The notes under the pieces: model-generated
The model's database searches: none
Told to the model about the DNA's origin: nothing
What the model saw: only the letters and a program-made list of their open reading frames with translations
In this document: positions 34,157 to 43,134 of the stretch, one piece after another
How positions within the stretch are numbered: position 1 is the first letter of the stretch
How the letters are laid out: every line of letters begins with the position of its first letter
Program-made: the position numbers and the translations under genes
Assembly: GCA_964511495.1 (NCBI GenBank)
Contig: CAZEFT010000002.1
Span: 1 to 64,000, forward strand
From: Litorimonas sp964511495
Lineage (GTDB): Bacteria > Pseudomonadota > Alphaproteobacteria > Caulobacterales > Maricaulaceae
Reading direction: 5' to 3'
Length of the DNA: 64,000 bases

Positions 34157-35257
34157 CTAGCTTTTCGGCGGGGTGGTTGTCACGCGGGGTAAGCTGACGG
34201 GTTGCGTCACCAAAACCGGTCTCATTTGCAAGGAATCCGTTTTGGATCTGCCTTCACGCATATAGCGTATGTTCGTGCGCTCCCCCGGCGGGACGAGGCC
34301 GACGGCATAGCGTAGGTCAGAACTGTCTTTAATTTTACGTCCGGCAAAATGTGTAATGACATCATTCACCTTCAATCCGATACTTTCGGCGGTGCCGCCC
34401 GAAATCACATCCGCGACGAGGGCGCCTTCTAATGATGTCAGTTTCAAAGCTTCGCTTTGGTCATGCGGGACAGGGGTAATCATCACGCCTAGACTGCCGC
34501 GATCCACCGTGCCTTGGTGTTCCAATTGTTCGGCAACGTGACGCACAATATAGAGGGGGACGGCAAAGCCGATACCGCTGCTACTGCCTGAACGGCTGAC
34601 GATGGCACTGTTAATGCCGATAAGCTCGCCCTGCGAGTTCACAAGCGCCCCGCCGGAATTGCCCGGATTGATAGATGCGTCCGTCTGGATGAAATCCGTA
34701 TAGCTCGTGCGGCTGTCGCCCTCGCGCCCGATAGCGGAAACAATGCCCGACGTGACGGTCGAAGACAGGCCAAAGGGGTTCCCGACAGCGATAACATAAT
34801 CACCCACTTGTAAGTCATCTTTTTTAGCAAAGGGGAGAGCGGAAAGAGAGTCGGCTTCAATTTTCAAGAGTGCCAAATCCGTATCGGGGTCTTGTCCTAA
34901 AACCTCGCCCTCATATTGGCGACGGTCGCCCAAAACGACCGTAATATTGCGGGCATCGGCAATGACATGGTCATTCGTAATCACAAGACCTTTCTCAGCA
35001 TCAATAATGACGCCCGATCCAATCCCGCCATAAGAGGTTATTCCGTCTGATGATACGCTGTCTACCGTGTTAATGGACACCACACCCGATGTGACCTTTT
35101 TCAAGAGCGGGGCCATCGTGACCACTTCGCGGTCTTTATCGTAATGCAATAATCCAGATTTCAGAATGGAGCTAAAAGCCAGAACAGGGGAGGTTGCAAA
35201 AAGGGCCGCCATGAAAACAGGAAAGGCCAAGAGGGAGCGGGCGGAGGTGAAACGCAA
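34157..35257 (-). CDS. HtrA/Deg-type serine protease with one PDZ domain
   Basis: The 366-residue product has a signal peptide or anchor at residues 1-27, then the trypsin-like fold with catalytic His97 (TNDHVIA), Asp127 (DTDLALL) and Ser201 (NPGNSGGAL). A single C-terminal PDZ domain covers about residues 260-345. DegS-type proteases have one PDZ domain, while DegP/DegQ have two, so the architecture is DegS-like; the role in envelope stress signalling is inference. It ends 67 bp upstream of pnuC on the same strand, and its upstream side is divergent from the phasin gene. Confidence 0.9.
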   Translation of the reverse strand: MRFTSARSLLAFPVFMAALFATSPVLAFSSILKSGLLHYDKDREVVTMAPLLKKVTSGVVSINTVDSVSSDGITSYGGIGSGVIIDAEKGLVITNDHVIADARNITVVLGDRRQYEGEVLGQDPDTDLALLKIEADSLSALPFAKKDDLQVGDYVIAVGNPFGLSSTVTSGIVSAIGREGDSRTSYTDFIQTDASINPGNSGGALVNSQGELIGINSAIVSRSGSSSGIGFAVPLYIVRHVAEQLEHQGTVDRGSLGVMITPVPHDQSEALKLTSLEGALVADVISGGTAESIGLKVNDVITHFAGRKIKDSSDLRYAVGLVPPGERTNIRYMREGRSKTDSLQMRPVLVTQPVSLPRVTTTPPKS

Positions 35258-35528
35258 TCGGGTCTCCTTAGATGATAACAGTGTTGCTTAGGTTATATCA
35301 TCACATAATGATGGTTCGCGATTTTTCGCAAGGACAGAATGGCTCCATGACCATGATTTAATGTGGTAGGACATTAATTGGCCGCATTCGCAAAACCCCT
35401 GATAGCCAATGTTTATGTTCTAATTGCTTTGGCCACGGGTGATTAGGATGCGCTTTCTAATTTTTTTTCCTATTTTCCAATCATAGAAATAAACCCTCAT
35501 ATTCGAGGGCAATTACGAGGATAAAATC

Positions 35529-36122
35529 ATGGCTACTCAAAAAGCTCCAACAAAGAAAACTCTTGCTAAGAAAAATGCTGCTGCAAAAGCATCAGCCAAG
35601 AAAACTGTTAAGTCCGCTAAAAAGACAGTCGCAAAAACTGCTGAAGTTGCTGAAACACGTATTGAGCGTGCGACAACTATGCTTCGCAAAGGCGTTTTGG
35701 CTTATGTCGGTCTTCACGGTGCTGCATTTGATCTCGCTAAGTTCCGCGCTGAGCAAGTCCGCGAAGCCGCTAACAAGGCCCGTTCACAAGGTGAAGAGTT
35801 TTTCGGCACACTCGTTGTTAAAGGCGAAGAGATCGAAGCTAAAGCCGGTGAGTTTGCAAAGGACGCACAGAAAACAGCGACTGAAACTTTCGAAGAAACA
35901 TCTGAAAAAGTTAAATCATTCGTTCCTTCAAACATCTTGCCTTTAAGCGCCAATGACCGCGTTGCAGAATTGCAAGCCGAAGTCACAGCGTTGAACAAAA
36001 AAATCGCTGCGTTGTCCAAGAAGAAAACGGCTCCGCGCAAGACTGTTAAAATGACAACAGAAAAAACTGTCGTCACTGAAGCCAAAACTGAAGAAACATC
36101 TTCAGACAAGAAAGTCGCTTAA
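35529..36122 (+). CDS. PhaF-like phasin with Lys/Ala-rich N-terminus
   Basis: The 197-residue product starts with a Lys/Ala-rich, histone-H1-like tail of about 45 residues (KKTLAKKNAAAKASAKKTVK). A phasin helical domain follows, with RKGVLAYVGLHGAAFDLAK near residue 55, and a C-terminal leucine-zipper-like segment (VAELQAEVTALNKKIAALSK). PhaF-type phasins coat PHA granules and bind DNA through such tails, helping to distribute granules at division. Unlike Pseudomonas PhaF, the basic tail here is at the N-terminus. It is first in the PHA cluster and is followed by a strong terminator. Confidence 0.8.
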   Translation: MATQKAPTKKTLAKKNAAAKASAKKTVKSAKKTVAKTAEVAETRIERATTMLRKGVLAYVGLHGAAFDLAKFRAEQVREAANKARSQGEEFFGTLVVKGEEIEAKAGEFAKDAQKTATETFEETSEKVKSFVPSNILPLSANDRVAELQAEVTALNKKIAALSKKKTAPRKTVKMTTEKTVVTEAKTEETSSDKKVA

Positions 36123-36152
36123 GCTCTCTCTCTTTCTAAGCGACTGACTATG

Positions 36153-36192
36153 AAACGGTGCGTCTCCTCCCCTTTAGACGCACCGTTTTTTT
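36153..36192 (+). terminator. Strong rho-independent terminator
   Basis: A perfect 13-bp stem, AAACGGTGCGTCT / AGACGCACCGTTT, encloses a ten-base loop and runs into a TTTTTTT tract. It separates the phasin transcript from phaC. Confidence 0.95.
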
Positions 36193-36287
36193 ATGGCCAA
36201 TCGGCTTTTGGATTGTTTGATTGTCAGCGCGGTGTGAGACCGCTATGAAAGTTGAAATCTCAAAATTTCTGAATTGAGGATATATTT

Positions 36288-37967
36288 ATGGCACAGAAAC
36301 CAAAGAAAATTGGTAAACAAGCGGCACAAACGACCACAGCGGTCAATAGTTTGGTGGGCTTTCGCCGATCCGAGGTTGTGAAGTCTTTGGGGATGATGGC
36401 CGGTTATGCCGCCAAACAGCCAAAGCCTCTTGCCAAACATATTAAAAACTACGCGGGCGAATTAATCGAGATTGCCAAAGGCACATCTGAATTAGCGCCG
36501 CATCCACGTGATCGCCGCTTTCAGGATACAACATGGTCGAGTAACGGTTTGTACAAGCGCGGCATGCAAAGCTGGCTCGCGATGAAACGTGAATTGGAAG
36601 GGTGGATTGACGATAGTCGCATGCACCCGGCCGACCAAACACGCGCTCGTTTTATTACAGGTATGCTGACCGACGCTTTGGCTCCGACCAATTCTCTCTT
36701 GGGTAATCCGGCGGCGATGAAGCGCCTCTTTGAGACGGGCGGAGCGTCTTTGTTTAAAGGCCTTCAAAACGCTTATGACGATCTGCGCAATAATGGCGGT
36801 ATGCCAAGCCAAGTCGATGGGCGTCCTTTTAAGGTTGGTGAAAATCTGGCAAATTCCAAAGGTGCCGTTGTCTTCAAAACAGAAATGATTGAGGTTATCC
36901 AATATCAGCCAAAGACAGAGCAGGTTTATAAAATCCCGCTCATGATAATTCCGCCCCAAATCAACAAGTTTTATGCCACCGATTTGGCTCCCGATAAGTC
37001 TATGGTGCGTTTCCTGACAAGCCAAGGTTATCAGGTTTTTGCTATTTCTTGGCGTAACCCAAGCCGTCAACATGCGCATTGGGGACTCGAAGAATATGTC
37101 ACAGCCCTAATCGAAGCGTCTGACGCGGTACGAAAAATTACGAAAAGCCCGCGCTTGAATGTGACAGGCGCCTGTTCCGGCGGTATTACGATGGCGTTGT
37201 TCCTGAGTGAATTGGCCGCGCGCGGTGATAATCGCGTCAATGCATTCACTGTAATGGTCAGTGTCCTAGACGGTAAGAAGTCCGATTCTGAGGTCGGCTT
37301 GTTTGTGACAGATACGGCGATTGAAGGCGCACGTCGCCATTCACGACGTAAAGGCATTTTGACCGGCGAGGAGTTAGGCCGCAGTTTTGCGTGGATGCGT
37401 CCGAATGATTTGATTTGGAATTATGTCGTCAATAATTACCTTTTGGGTGAAAATCCTCCGCCCTTTGATGTTCTTTATTGGAATAATGACGGCACGAACC
37501 TACCGGCGCAGCTCCATTCTGATTATTTGGATATTTTCCAAGATCGTCGCTTCCGCCCAGATAAAAATGTTGAATTCATGGGGCATGATATTGATTTGGG
37601 CAATGTCACGCAGGATTGTTTCATGGTGGCGGGTATCACGGATCACATCACACCGTGGAAAGCCTGTTACCGCAATATCCGCCTCTTTGGCGGTGAAGTG
37701 GACTTTATCCTGTCCAATTCAGGACATTTGCAGTCCCTCTTAAACCCTCCCGGCAACCCGAAGGCGCTGTATTATACCAATGCTGACCATCCGGCACGGG
37801 CCGACCGTTGGTTGGAAGGGGCAGAGTCAGTTAATGAAAGCTGGTGGCTGCGTTGGAATAAATGGCTTGGCATTCGGTCCGGCGAAATGAAAGCAGCACC
37901 CAAGACTTTGGGTAACAAAGCGTTCCCGCCCTTGAGCCAAGCCCCCGGAGAATATGTCTTTACATAA
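36288..37967 (+). CDS. phaC: Class II-like polyhydroxyalkanoate synthase
   Basis: The 559-residue PHA synthase polymerises 3-hydroxyacyl-CoA. The catalytic triad is Cys296 in TGACSGGITM, Asp452 in GITDHITPW and His480 in SNSGHLQS. Length and numbering match the Pseudomonas medium-chain-length PhaC1 type (559 aa, Cys296/Asp452/His480, as I recall it). The box reads GACSGG rather than the class I GxCxGG with Val, also class II-like. It is followed by phaZ, a phasin and a TetR gene, so context supports the medium-chain-length system, though substrate range needs assay. Confidence 0.94.
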   Translation: MAQKPKKIGKQAAQTTTAVNSLVGFRRSEVVKSLGMMAGYAAKQPKPLAKHIKNYAGELIEIAKGTSELAPHPRDRRFQDTTWSSNGLYKRGMQSWLAMKRELEGWIDDSRMHPADQTRARFITGMLTDALAPTNSLLGNPAAMKRLFETGGASLFKGLQNAYDDLRNNGGMPSQVDGRPFKVGENLANSKGAVVFKTEMIEVIQYQPKTEQVYKIPLMIIPPQINKFYATDLAPDKSMVRFLTSQGYQVFAISWRNPSRQHAHWGLEEYVTALIEASDAVRKITKSPRLNVTGACSGGITMALFLSELAARGDNRVNAFTVMVSVLDGKKSDSEVGLFVTDTAIEGARRHSRRKGILTGEELGRSFAWMRPNDLIWNYVVNNYLLGENPPPFDVLYWNNDGTNLPAQLHSDYLDIFQDRRFRPDKNVEFMGHDIDLGNVTQDCFMVAGITDHITPWKACYRNIRLFGGEVDFILSNSGHLQSLLNPPGNPKALYYTNADHPARADRWLEGAESVNESWWLRWNKWLGIRSGEMKAAPKTLGNKAFPPLSQAPGEYVFT

Positions 37968-37976
37968 TGAATAACC

Positions 37977-38017
37977 GACCTGCAAAAAATCTATTTGAAG
38001 TGGATATTTTGCAGGTC
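37977..38017 (+). promoter_or_regulatory. 11-bp inverted repeat between phaC and phaZ
   Basis: GACCTGCAAAA (37977-37987) and TTTTGCAGGTC (38007-38017) are perfect inverted arms around a 19-base spacer. No T tract follows, so it is more an operator or an mRNA-processing hairpin than a terminator. It could be the site of the cluster's TetR regulator (inference). Confidence 0.45.
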
Positions 38018-38175
38018 TAATTGTTTACAGACGTCAATTCACAGGCCAGAGCGGATGATGATAATGTTCGGTGGGGAACTTAATATTAATAATCTGCCTT
38101 GAAACTCCGTGCGGGTAAAAAGACAAAAACAGCGATTTCAGCGTGAGTGTCTGAAATAGGTTGGGAAAGACATCC

Positions 38176-39159
38176 ATGCCAAACACATCCGGACCACAAA
38201 CCGTCGGCACAGACTATCATCCAAATTTACCGCGTATCTTTTTCTCGCAAGTCGGGAATCAAAAACTGCGTACGGCGATTTGGAAAGGGACAGATAAAGG
38301 ATATGGCAAGCGCACGCCTTTGCTGTTCTTTAACGGCATCGGGGCGAATTTGGAAATTGCTCAGGCTTTTGCCGATACGTTTACAGGGCGCGACATTATC
38401 ACATTTGATATGCCGGGCGTTGGCGGGTCACCTGATCCGAACTTTCCTTATCGTCCTTGGTGGGTGGCGCGTGCGGCCAAACAAATCCTTCTGGAAAACC
38501 GTTACACAAAAGTTGATGTTCTCGGCGTGAGTTGGGGCGGTGGCCCCGCCCAGCAATTTGCGTGGCAATATTCTAAAATGGTGCGGCATTTGGTTTTGTG
38601 CGCGACAACAACCGGCGTCACGATGATACCAGGCAATCCAAAAGCTTTGTCAAAAATGGCCTCGCCCAAGCGTTATATGGATAAAGATTTTCTGAAAAAG
38701 AATTTTGAGACGCTTTATGGAGATACGGGCGATGACAATGTGCGTGATTTCTCCATCAATATGGTGCCGCCGTCAGTCAAAGGCTATGTCTATCAATTAA
38801 TGGCCATGGTTGGTTGGAGCTCTTTACCTTTTATCCGTCGCATTAAAGCCAAAACCCTCATTATAATGGGCGACAAAGATCATATCGTTCCAGTCGGCAA
38901 CGGCCACATTTTGAAATATGCTCTTCGCGACGCGCGCCTCAAAATTATGAAAGATGCAGGACATTTGTTCTTGCTGACACGCCGCGATGAGTCCGTCGAA
39001 CTGATCCGAGACTTCTTTGGCGAACCCGAAGTGCCCATGCCGCATATCGATCCCGTGCTCTTGCCCTCTGTGGCCGCAGCCTTTAACCATCAAGGTGAGC
39101 AAAGCCCGATTACACAAAAACAGACCCCGATTGCGAAAGGGTCATTATCTATCAATTGA
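38176..39159 (+). CDS. phaZ: Intracellular PHA depolymerase (alpha/beta hydrolase)
   Basis: The 327-residue alpha/beta hydrolase has nucleophile Ser in GVSWGGGPAQQ, Asp in IMGDKDHIVPV and His in DAGHLFLL. The oxyanion region is FFNGIGANLEI. The GVSWGG box and the position straight after phaC match the medium-chain-length intracellular depolymerases (PhaZ) of Pseudomonas. I use the ATG at 38176, preceded by GGGAAAGA; a TTG at 38161 is in frame. It mobilises stored polymer. Confidence 0.9.
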   Translation: MPNTSGPQTVGTDYHPNLPRIFFSQVGNQKLRTAIWKGTDKGYGKRTPLLFFNGIGANLEIAQAFADTFTGRDIITFDMPGVGGSPDPNFPYRPWWVARAAKQILLENRYTKVDVLGVSWGGGPAQQFAWQYSKMVRHLVLCATTTGVTMIPGNPKALSKMASPKRYMDKDFLKKNFETLYGDTGDDNVRDFSINMVPPSVKGYVYQLMAMVGWSSLPFIRRIKAKTLIIMGDKDHIVPVGNGHILKYALRDARLKIMKDAGHLFLLTRRDESVELIRDFFGEPEVPMPHIDPVLLPSVAAAFNHQGEQSPITQKQTPIAKGSLSIN

Positions 39160-39181
39160 TTTGATCAAACAGGAGTGAGCT

Positions 39182-39634
39182 ATGGCCGATGACGACAAAA
39201 AGGGAAGTAAGAATGATACAGCCCGACGCATCTGGCTCGCAGGGATAGGGGCTTATGGTCGGGCTTTGACCGAAGCCAAAGGCGCTGTTGATGATCTGAC
39301 AGGCAAATCCTCCGAAGTCTTCGAAGATTTGGTTCAAAAGGGCGAAATGCTTGAAAAAGTCGTCGAGTATAAGGGCAAGGAAATGCTCGACAAAAGCCGC
39401 ATCAAAGATTTTGACATTAATGACCGCATTAAAGCGATGCGTGAGCGTCTTTCAGGCGGCAAAGGCGACAGAGTGTCCGATCTTGAGGCCGAAGTAGAAG
39501 CGTTGAAAGCGAAATTGGACGCGCTTGAAAAAGCCAAAACAGCCCCTCAAAAGAAAAAGCCAGCGGCGAAGAAAAAAACAACCACGACACAGCGCACGAC
39601 GCCCAAAAAGACTGCCCCCAAGTCTGACGGATAG
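39182..39634 (+). CDS. Short phasin, PhaI/PhaF-like
   Basis: The 150-residue product has the phasin pattern RRIWLAGIGAYGRALTEAK near residue 15 and FEDLVQKGEMLEK near residue 47. A coiled-coil (VSDLEAEVEALKAKLDALEK) and a basic Lys/Pro/Thr-rich C-terminal tail follow, which could bind DNA as in PhaF. It lies 22 bp after phaZ in the same transcript. Two phasins flank phaC-phaZ: this one with a C-terminal basic tail and the first with an N-terminal one. Confidence 0.85.
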   Translation: MADDDKKGSKNDTARRIWLAGIGAYGRALTEAKGAVDDLTGKSSEVFEDLVQKGEMLEKVVEYKGKEMLDKSRIKDFDINDRIKAMRERLSGGKGDRVSDLEAEVEALKAKLDALEKAKTAPQKKKPAAKKKTTTTQRTTPKKTAPKSDG

Positions 39635-39642
39635 ACAGCGTC

Positions 39643-40281
39643 ATGCCAGAGCGCAGCGCAACGAAAACCAAAATTCTCGCCACTTCTTTGGGGCTGTTTA
39701 ATAATGAAGGGGAGAGCAATGTCTCTTCCGTTGATATTGCTTCTGTCATGGGGATCAGCCCCGGCAATCTCTATTATCATTATAAGGGCAAGGATGAGGT
39801 CATCATTGCTTTGTTCGACGATTTCGAAGAGGAAATTCGACAGGTTCTGAGTGCGCCGATCACGGCCCCACTGAACATGGCCGATAATTGGGTCTATCTT
39901 TACATTATCTTTGAAGAGATTTTCGATTTTCGGTTTTTCTATCGTAATCAAGCGGAACTCATCGGGCGTATCCCCGAACTACGACAGAAATTTGCGAATA
40001 TTCTGGCGCTGAAAGAGCGCACGGCTTTCTCGCTTTTGTCCAAACTCCACAAGGATGGGCATTTGGTGTTCGATGAGGGGGAGAAACAAGCCCTTGCCGG
40101 TCGTATCGCACAGCACTTTACCTTTTGGCTGCAATATCATGATCTCCGTTTTGGCACGGCGCCCCCAAAATCCCTGATTGACCAAGGCGTCTTTATGACA
40201 CTCGTTCAAATCACGCCCTATTGGAAAGACGGGGAGGGCTATACCGCACTGCTCCAAGAGTTCGCAGAAGATAAAGTTTAA
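39643..40281 (+). CDS. TetR-family regulator of the PHA cluster
   Basis: The 212-residue product has a TetR HTH at the N-terminus: TKTKILATSLGLFNNEG, then SVDIASVMGISPGNLYYHY. The C-terminal ligand domain begins near residue 65 with EEEIRQVL. Position at the end of the cluster, eight bases after the phasin, matches the place of PhaD, the TetR activator of Pseudomonas PHA genes, and overall size is similar. Whether it is orthologous to PhaD is inference. Confidence 0.85.
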   Translation: MPERSATKTKILATSLGLFNNEGESNVSSVDIASVMGISPGNLYYHYKGKDEVIIALFDDFEEEIRQVLSAPITAPLNMADNWVYLYIIFEEIFDFRFFYRNQAELIGRIPELRQKFANILALKERTAFSLLSKLHKDGHLVFDEGEKQALAGRIAQHFTFWLQYHDLRFGTAPPKSLIDQGVFMTLVQITPYWKDGEGYTALLQEFAEDKV

Positions 40282-40594
40282 AAGTTTTTTCGAAAAAATT
40301 TATGGTTAATGCCTATTAACTATACTGCACGTTTATTCATCTTTCCCGGCGCAGTCAGGCGGATTTAACACGCAAGATTTCATAAACTCCCATTTTATTG
40401 GGCAAAAGGTAAAGAACGGCCTGTGGATATTAACCGACTGGTGACAGAGGTTAATCTCGTGGTAACCCCTCCTAACAAAATCTTAAAAACCTATATGAAT
40501 CAATAATTTACGGGGCGTTTACCGAATCACTGAAAATGTCGCTCTCAATCAACAAAAACGGCAAGGAAAGCCGTGACTCCGAGAGACCGACAAC
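40282..40594 (+). promoter_or_regulatory. ccrM promoter region: CtrA-like boxes and three GANTC sites
   Basis: This 313-bp gap holds two CtrA-like boxes. TTAATGCCTATTAAC at 40306-40320 has the half-sites spaced by six rather than seven. The second, TTAA-N7-GTAA at 40451-40465, has one mismatch. GANTC sites follow at 40497-40501, 40524-40528 and 40575-40579, just before the ccrM start. In Caulobacter, ccrM is activated by CtrA and dampened by methylation of GANTC sites in its leader, so the arrangement matches. Binding is inference. Confidence 0.55.
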
Positions 40595-41770
40595 ATGGCC
40601 GACACCCCCACCGCCGATAATCCGCATCCGCACCTCAAATTGGTGTCTGATCTGGATAGTATTGATATGCCACCTCTGCCTTTGGGCCGTATCATGCAAG
40701 GGGATTGTATTGACGGCATGAATGCTTTGCCGGAGGCATGCGTTGACCTGATTTTTGCGGATCCGCCTTATAATCTCCAATTGGGGGGCGATCTCTCCCG
40801 TCCGGATAATTCCGTGGTCAATGGGGTGACCGAAGATTGGGATCAATTTGATACAATGGATGCCTATGATTTGTTCAGCCATAATTGGCTACAAGCGGCG
40901 CGACGAATTTTGAAACCTAACGGGTCTATCTGGGTCGTCGGCAGTTATCACAACATCTTCCGTGTTGGCACAGTCTTGCAAGACCAGCAATTCTGGATTC
41001 AAAACGATATTATATGGCGCAAATCCAACCCCATGCCTAATTTTCGTGGAACCCGCTTTTGTAATGCAACGGAAACATTGATTTGGGCGACGAAGACAGA
41101 AGATGCCAAGCCGACCTTTAATTATGACGCCATGAAGATGATGAATGACGGCGTTCAAATGCGCAATGATTGGGTTTTGCCGATTTGCACTGGGAAAGAA
41201 CGTCTCAAGAAATCTGATGGGACAAAAGCTCACCCGACGCAAAAACCCGAAAGTCTTTTACACCGCGTAATCCTTTCTACCTCCAATCCCGGTGATGTCG
41301 TTTTGGATCCGTTTTTTGGTACTGGAACGACAGGGGCCGTCGCCAAGAAATTGGGCCGTCACTTTATCGGGTTTGAAATGGAAGAAGACTATATTCTCCA
41401 TGCGCAAAAGCGAATTGATAAAATTGAGAAGGGAACAGGAGAAAATATTCAGGTTACGGCGTCTCGCCGCGCGGCACCGCGCGTCCCATTTGGCCGCGTA
41501 ATTGAAGAGGGGTTTCTTAGCCCCGGTATGTTCCTGTTCAATAAGACGGGTCATGTAAGTGCGAAGGTCCGCGCTGATGGTTCGCTCTTGGTTGGAGATT
41601 TTTCGGGCTCTATTCACCAAGTTGGTGCTCGCGTCCAAAATGCTCCAAGCTGTAATGGCTGGACCTATTGGCATTACCATTCCACAGAAGGCCTCACACC
41701 GATTGATGCCATTCGCGATGAAATCCGTGCGACGATGGAAGGGAAATTACGCCCCGCCCCTGTTGCTTAA
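40595..41770 (+). CDS. ccrM: CcrM-type adenine DNA methyltransferase (GANTC)
   Basis: The 391-residue beta-class N6-adenine methyltransferase has DPPY first (Asp56-Tyr59, FADPPYNLQL) and the SAM motif DPFFGTGTTG later. The target-recognition region lies between them, and a C-terminal RAMA-type domain starts at about residue 290 (RVPFGRVIEEGFLSPG). Length and the C-terminal extension fit CcrM, the cell-cycle methyltransferase of GANTC sites. The ATG is the only start in frame with the family N-terminus; no strong ribosome binding site is seen. The product regulates cell-cycle genes by changing methylation state during replication. Confidence 0.94.
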   Translation: MADTPTADNPHPHLKLVSDLDSIDMPPLPLGRIMQGDCIDGMNALPEACVDLIFADPPYNLQLGGDLSRPDNSVVNGVTEDWDQFDTMDAYDLFSHNWLQAARRILKPNGSIWVVGSYHNIFRVGTVLQDQQFWIQNDIIWRKSNPMPNFRGTRFCNATETLIWATKTEDAKPTFNYDAMKMMNDGVQMRNDWVLPICTGKERLKKSDGTKAHPTQKPESLLHRVILSTSNPGDVVLDPFFGTGTTGAVAKKLGRHFIGFEMEEDYILHAQKRIDKIEKGTGENIQVTASRRAAPRVPFGRVIEEGFLSPGMFLFNKTGHVSAKVRADGSLLVGDFSGSIHQVGARVQNAPSCNGWTYWHYHSTEGLTPIDAIRDEIRATMEGKLRPAPVA

Positions 41771-41811
41771 TGAGCATAGATAAGTCGCGATTTATATGAG
41801 ATGAGGCAGCC

Positions 41812-42510
41812 GTGCTGACCATCATCATACCCACACTTAATGCCGAGGCTGCGCTCTCGCAAAGCCTGTCGGCCTTAGAAAGCGAACGGGTTATTGTCTC
41901 TGATGGTGGATCGGGTGACGCAACTCTTTTGACCGCCCTGCAAAACCAAGCTGTCTTGGCCATGGGCACGGCGGGGCGAGGGCCGCAACTCTCAAGGGGG
42001 GCAAATTTGGCTCTGCTGACCGGGGCGGATTGGCTCCTATTCCTGCATAGCGATACGCGCCTTCCAAAACATTGGCGAGAGGCCGTCAATCATCATATCC
42101 GCAAACGTCCGAATTGCGTCGGTTATTTCCGTTATGCCATTCAGGGCAAGGGGATATTCCCCCTCATACAGGCTTTCCTCGTAGCTTTGCGATGTTGGTG
42201 GTGGAAAATGCCTTATGGAGATCAAGGTTTGCTCATCCCCCGTCATATTTATGAACAAGTCGAAGGTTATTCCGATCTGCCTCTCTTTGAAGATGTGGAT
42301 ATGATGAACCGTCTGAAAGCCGCAATCGGGCGACGGCGGATTCATCGCCTCAGCGCCTCTATTCACACAGATGTGAGCGCCTATCACGCGCAAGGGTGGT
42401 GGACTCGCGGGGCGAAAAACTTCAAGCTTTTCAAAGCCTTTCAAAAGGGAGCCTCGGTGGACGAATTACAGGCTCTCTATTACGGCCAGAATGAAACAAA
42501 AAGCCAATAG
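41812..42510 (+). CDS. Family 2 glycosyltransferase (TIGR04283-like)
   Basis: The 232-residue GT-A fold protein begins LTIIIPTLNAEAAL, has VSDGGSGDAT for nucleotide contact and LHSDTRLP as the DxD-like motif. GDQGLLIPRHIYEQVEGY and LFEDVDMMNRLK follow in the acceptor part. It matches the small glycosyltransferases usually encoded beside a DUF2064 protein, exactly the case here (22 bp apart). Acceptor is unknown. ccrM lies upstream on the same strand. Confidence 0.85.
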   Translation: MLTIIIPTLNAEAALSQSLSALESERVIVSDGGSGDATLLTALQNQAVLAMGTAGRGPQLSRGANLALLTGADWLLFLHSDTRLPKHWREAVNHHIRKRPNCVGYFRYAIQGKGIFPLIQAFLVALRCWWWKMPYGDQGLLIPRHIYEQVEGYSDLPLFEDVDMMNRLKAAIGRRRIHRLSASIHTDVSAYHAQGWWTRGAKNFKLFKAFQKGASVDELQALYYGQNETKSQ

Positions 42511-42531
42511 AGACTTAAGGCTAATACAGAA

Positions 42532-43134
42532 ATGACCAAACCAATCTTGTTCGTCTTTGCTAAAGCGCCTGTTTTGGGCAAAGCCAAAACGCGATTGGCG
42601 AAACATACGGGGTATGTTCACGCCAAACGTCATTACCGCGCTATGGTAGCGCGTGTTTTGCGGCGGGTCCAAGACCCGCGATGGGAAACGGTTTTGGCGG
42701 TGACGCCGCCATCTGCGCAAGGGCGATATAAAGACTGGGATGGTTTTCCCCAAGTGCCACAAGTCAGTGGAAGCTTGAGCCCGCGCCTAGGGGCCTGTTT
42801 TGCTTATAAGGGCCCTGTCATCGTGATCGGTACGGATAGTCCGCAGGTCAGAACACAAGATATCGCACAGGCTTTTAAGGCTATGCGCTCGCATAAAGTC
42901 GTGTTTGGCCCTGCCAAAGACGGTGGGTTCTGGTTGATTGGGGCCCAAGGCCCGCTCTCGCCCCGCTTGTTTGACAATGTGGCGTGGTCAACCGAGCGGA
43001 CTTTGGCGGATGTGACGCGTAATATTTCGGATTATTCCGGTGGCAGCGTCTATAAATTGCGGATTTTGGAAGATATTGATGATTTAGGCGCGCTCAGGGC
43101 GTATCGGCGCTCTCGCCCTCGTTTTGGGAATTGA
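42532..43134 (+). CDS. DUF2064 / TIGR04282-like nucleotidyltransferase-type protein
   Basis: The 200-residue product resembles nucleotidyltransferase-fold DUF2064 proteins: FAKAPVLGKAKTRLAKHTG at the N-terminus, VIVIGTDSPQV in the middle and VFGPAKDGGFWLIG after it. Such proteins sit next to TIGR04283 glycosyltransferases, probably acting in one pathway. Its last 41 bp overlap the end of the convergent metallo-beta-lactamase-like gene. Confidence 0.85.
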   Translation: MTKPILFVFAKAPVLGKAKTRLAKHTGYVHAKRHYRAMVARVLRRVQDPRWETVLAVTPPSAQGRYKDWDGFPQVPQVSGSLSPRLGACFAYKGPVIVIGTDSPQVRTQDIAQAFKAMRSHKVVFGPAKDGGFWLIGAQGPLSPRLFDNVAWSTERTLADVTRNISDYSGGSVYKLRILEDIDDLGALRAYRRSRPRFGN

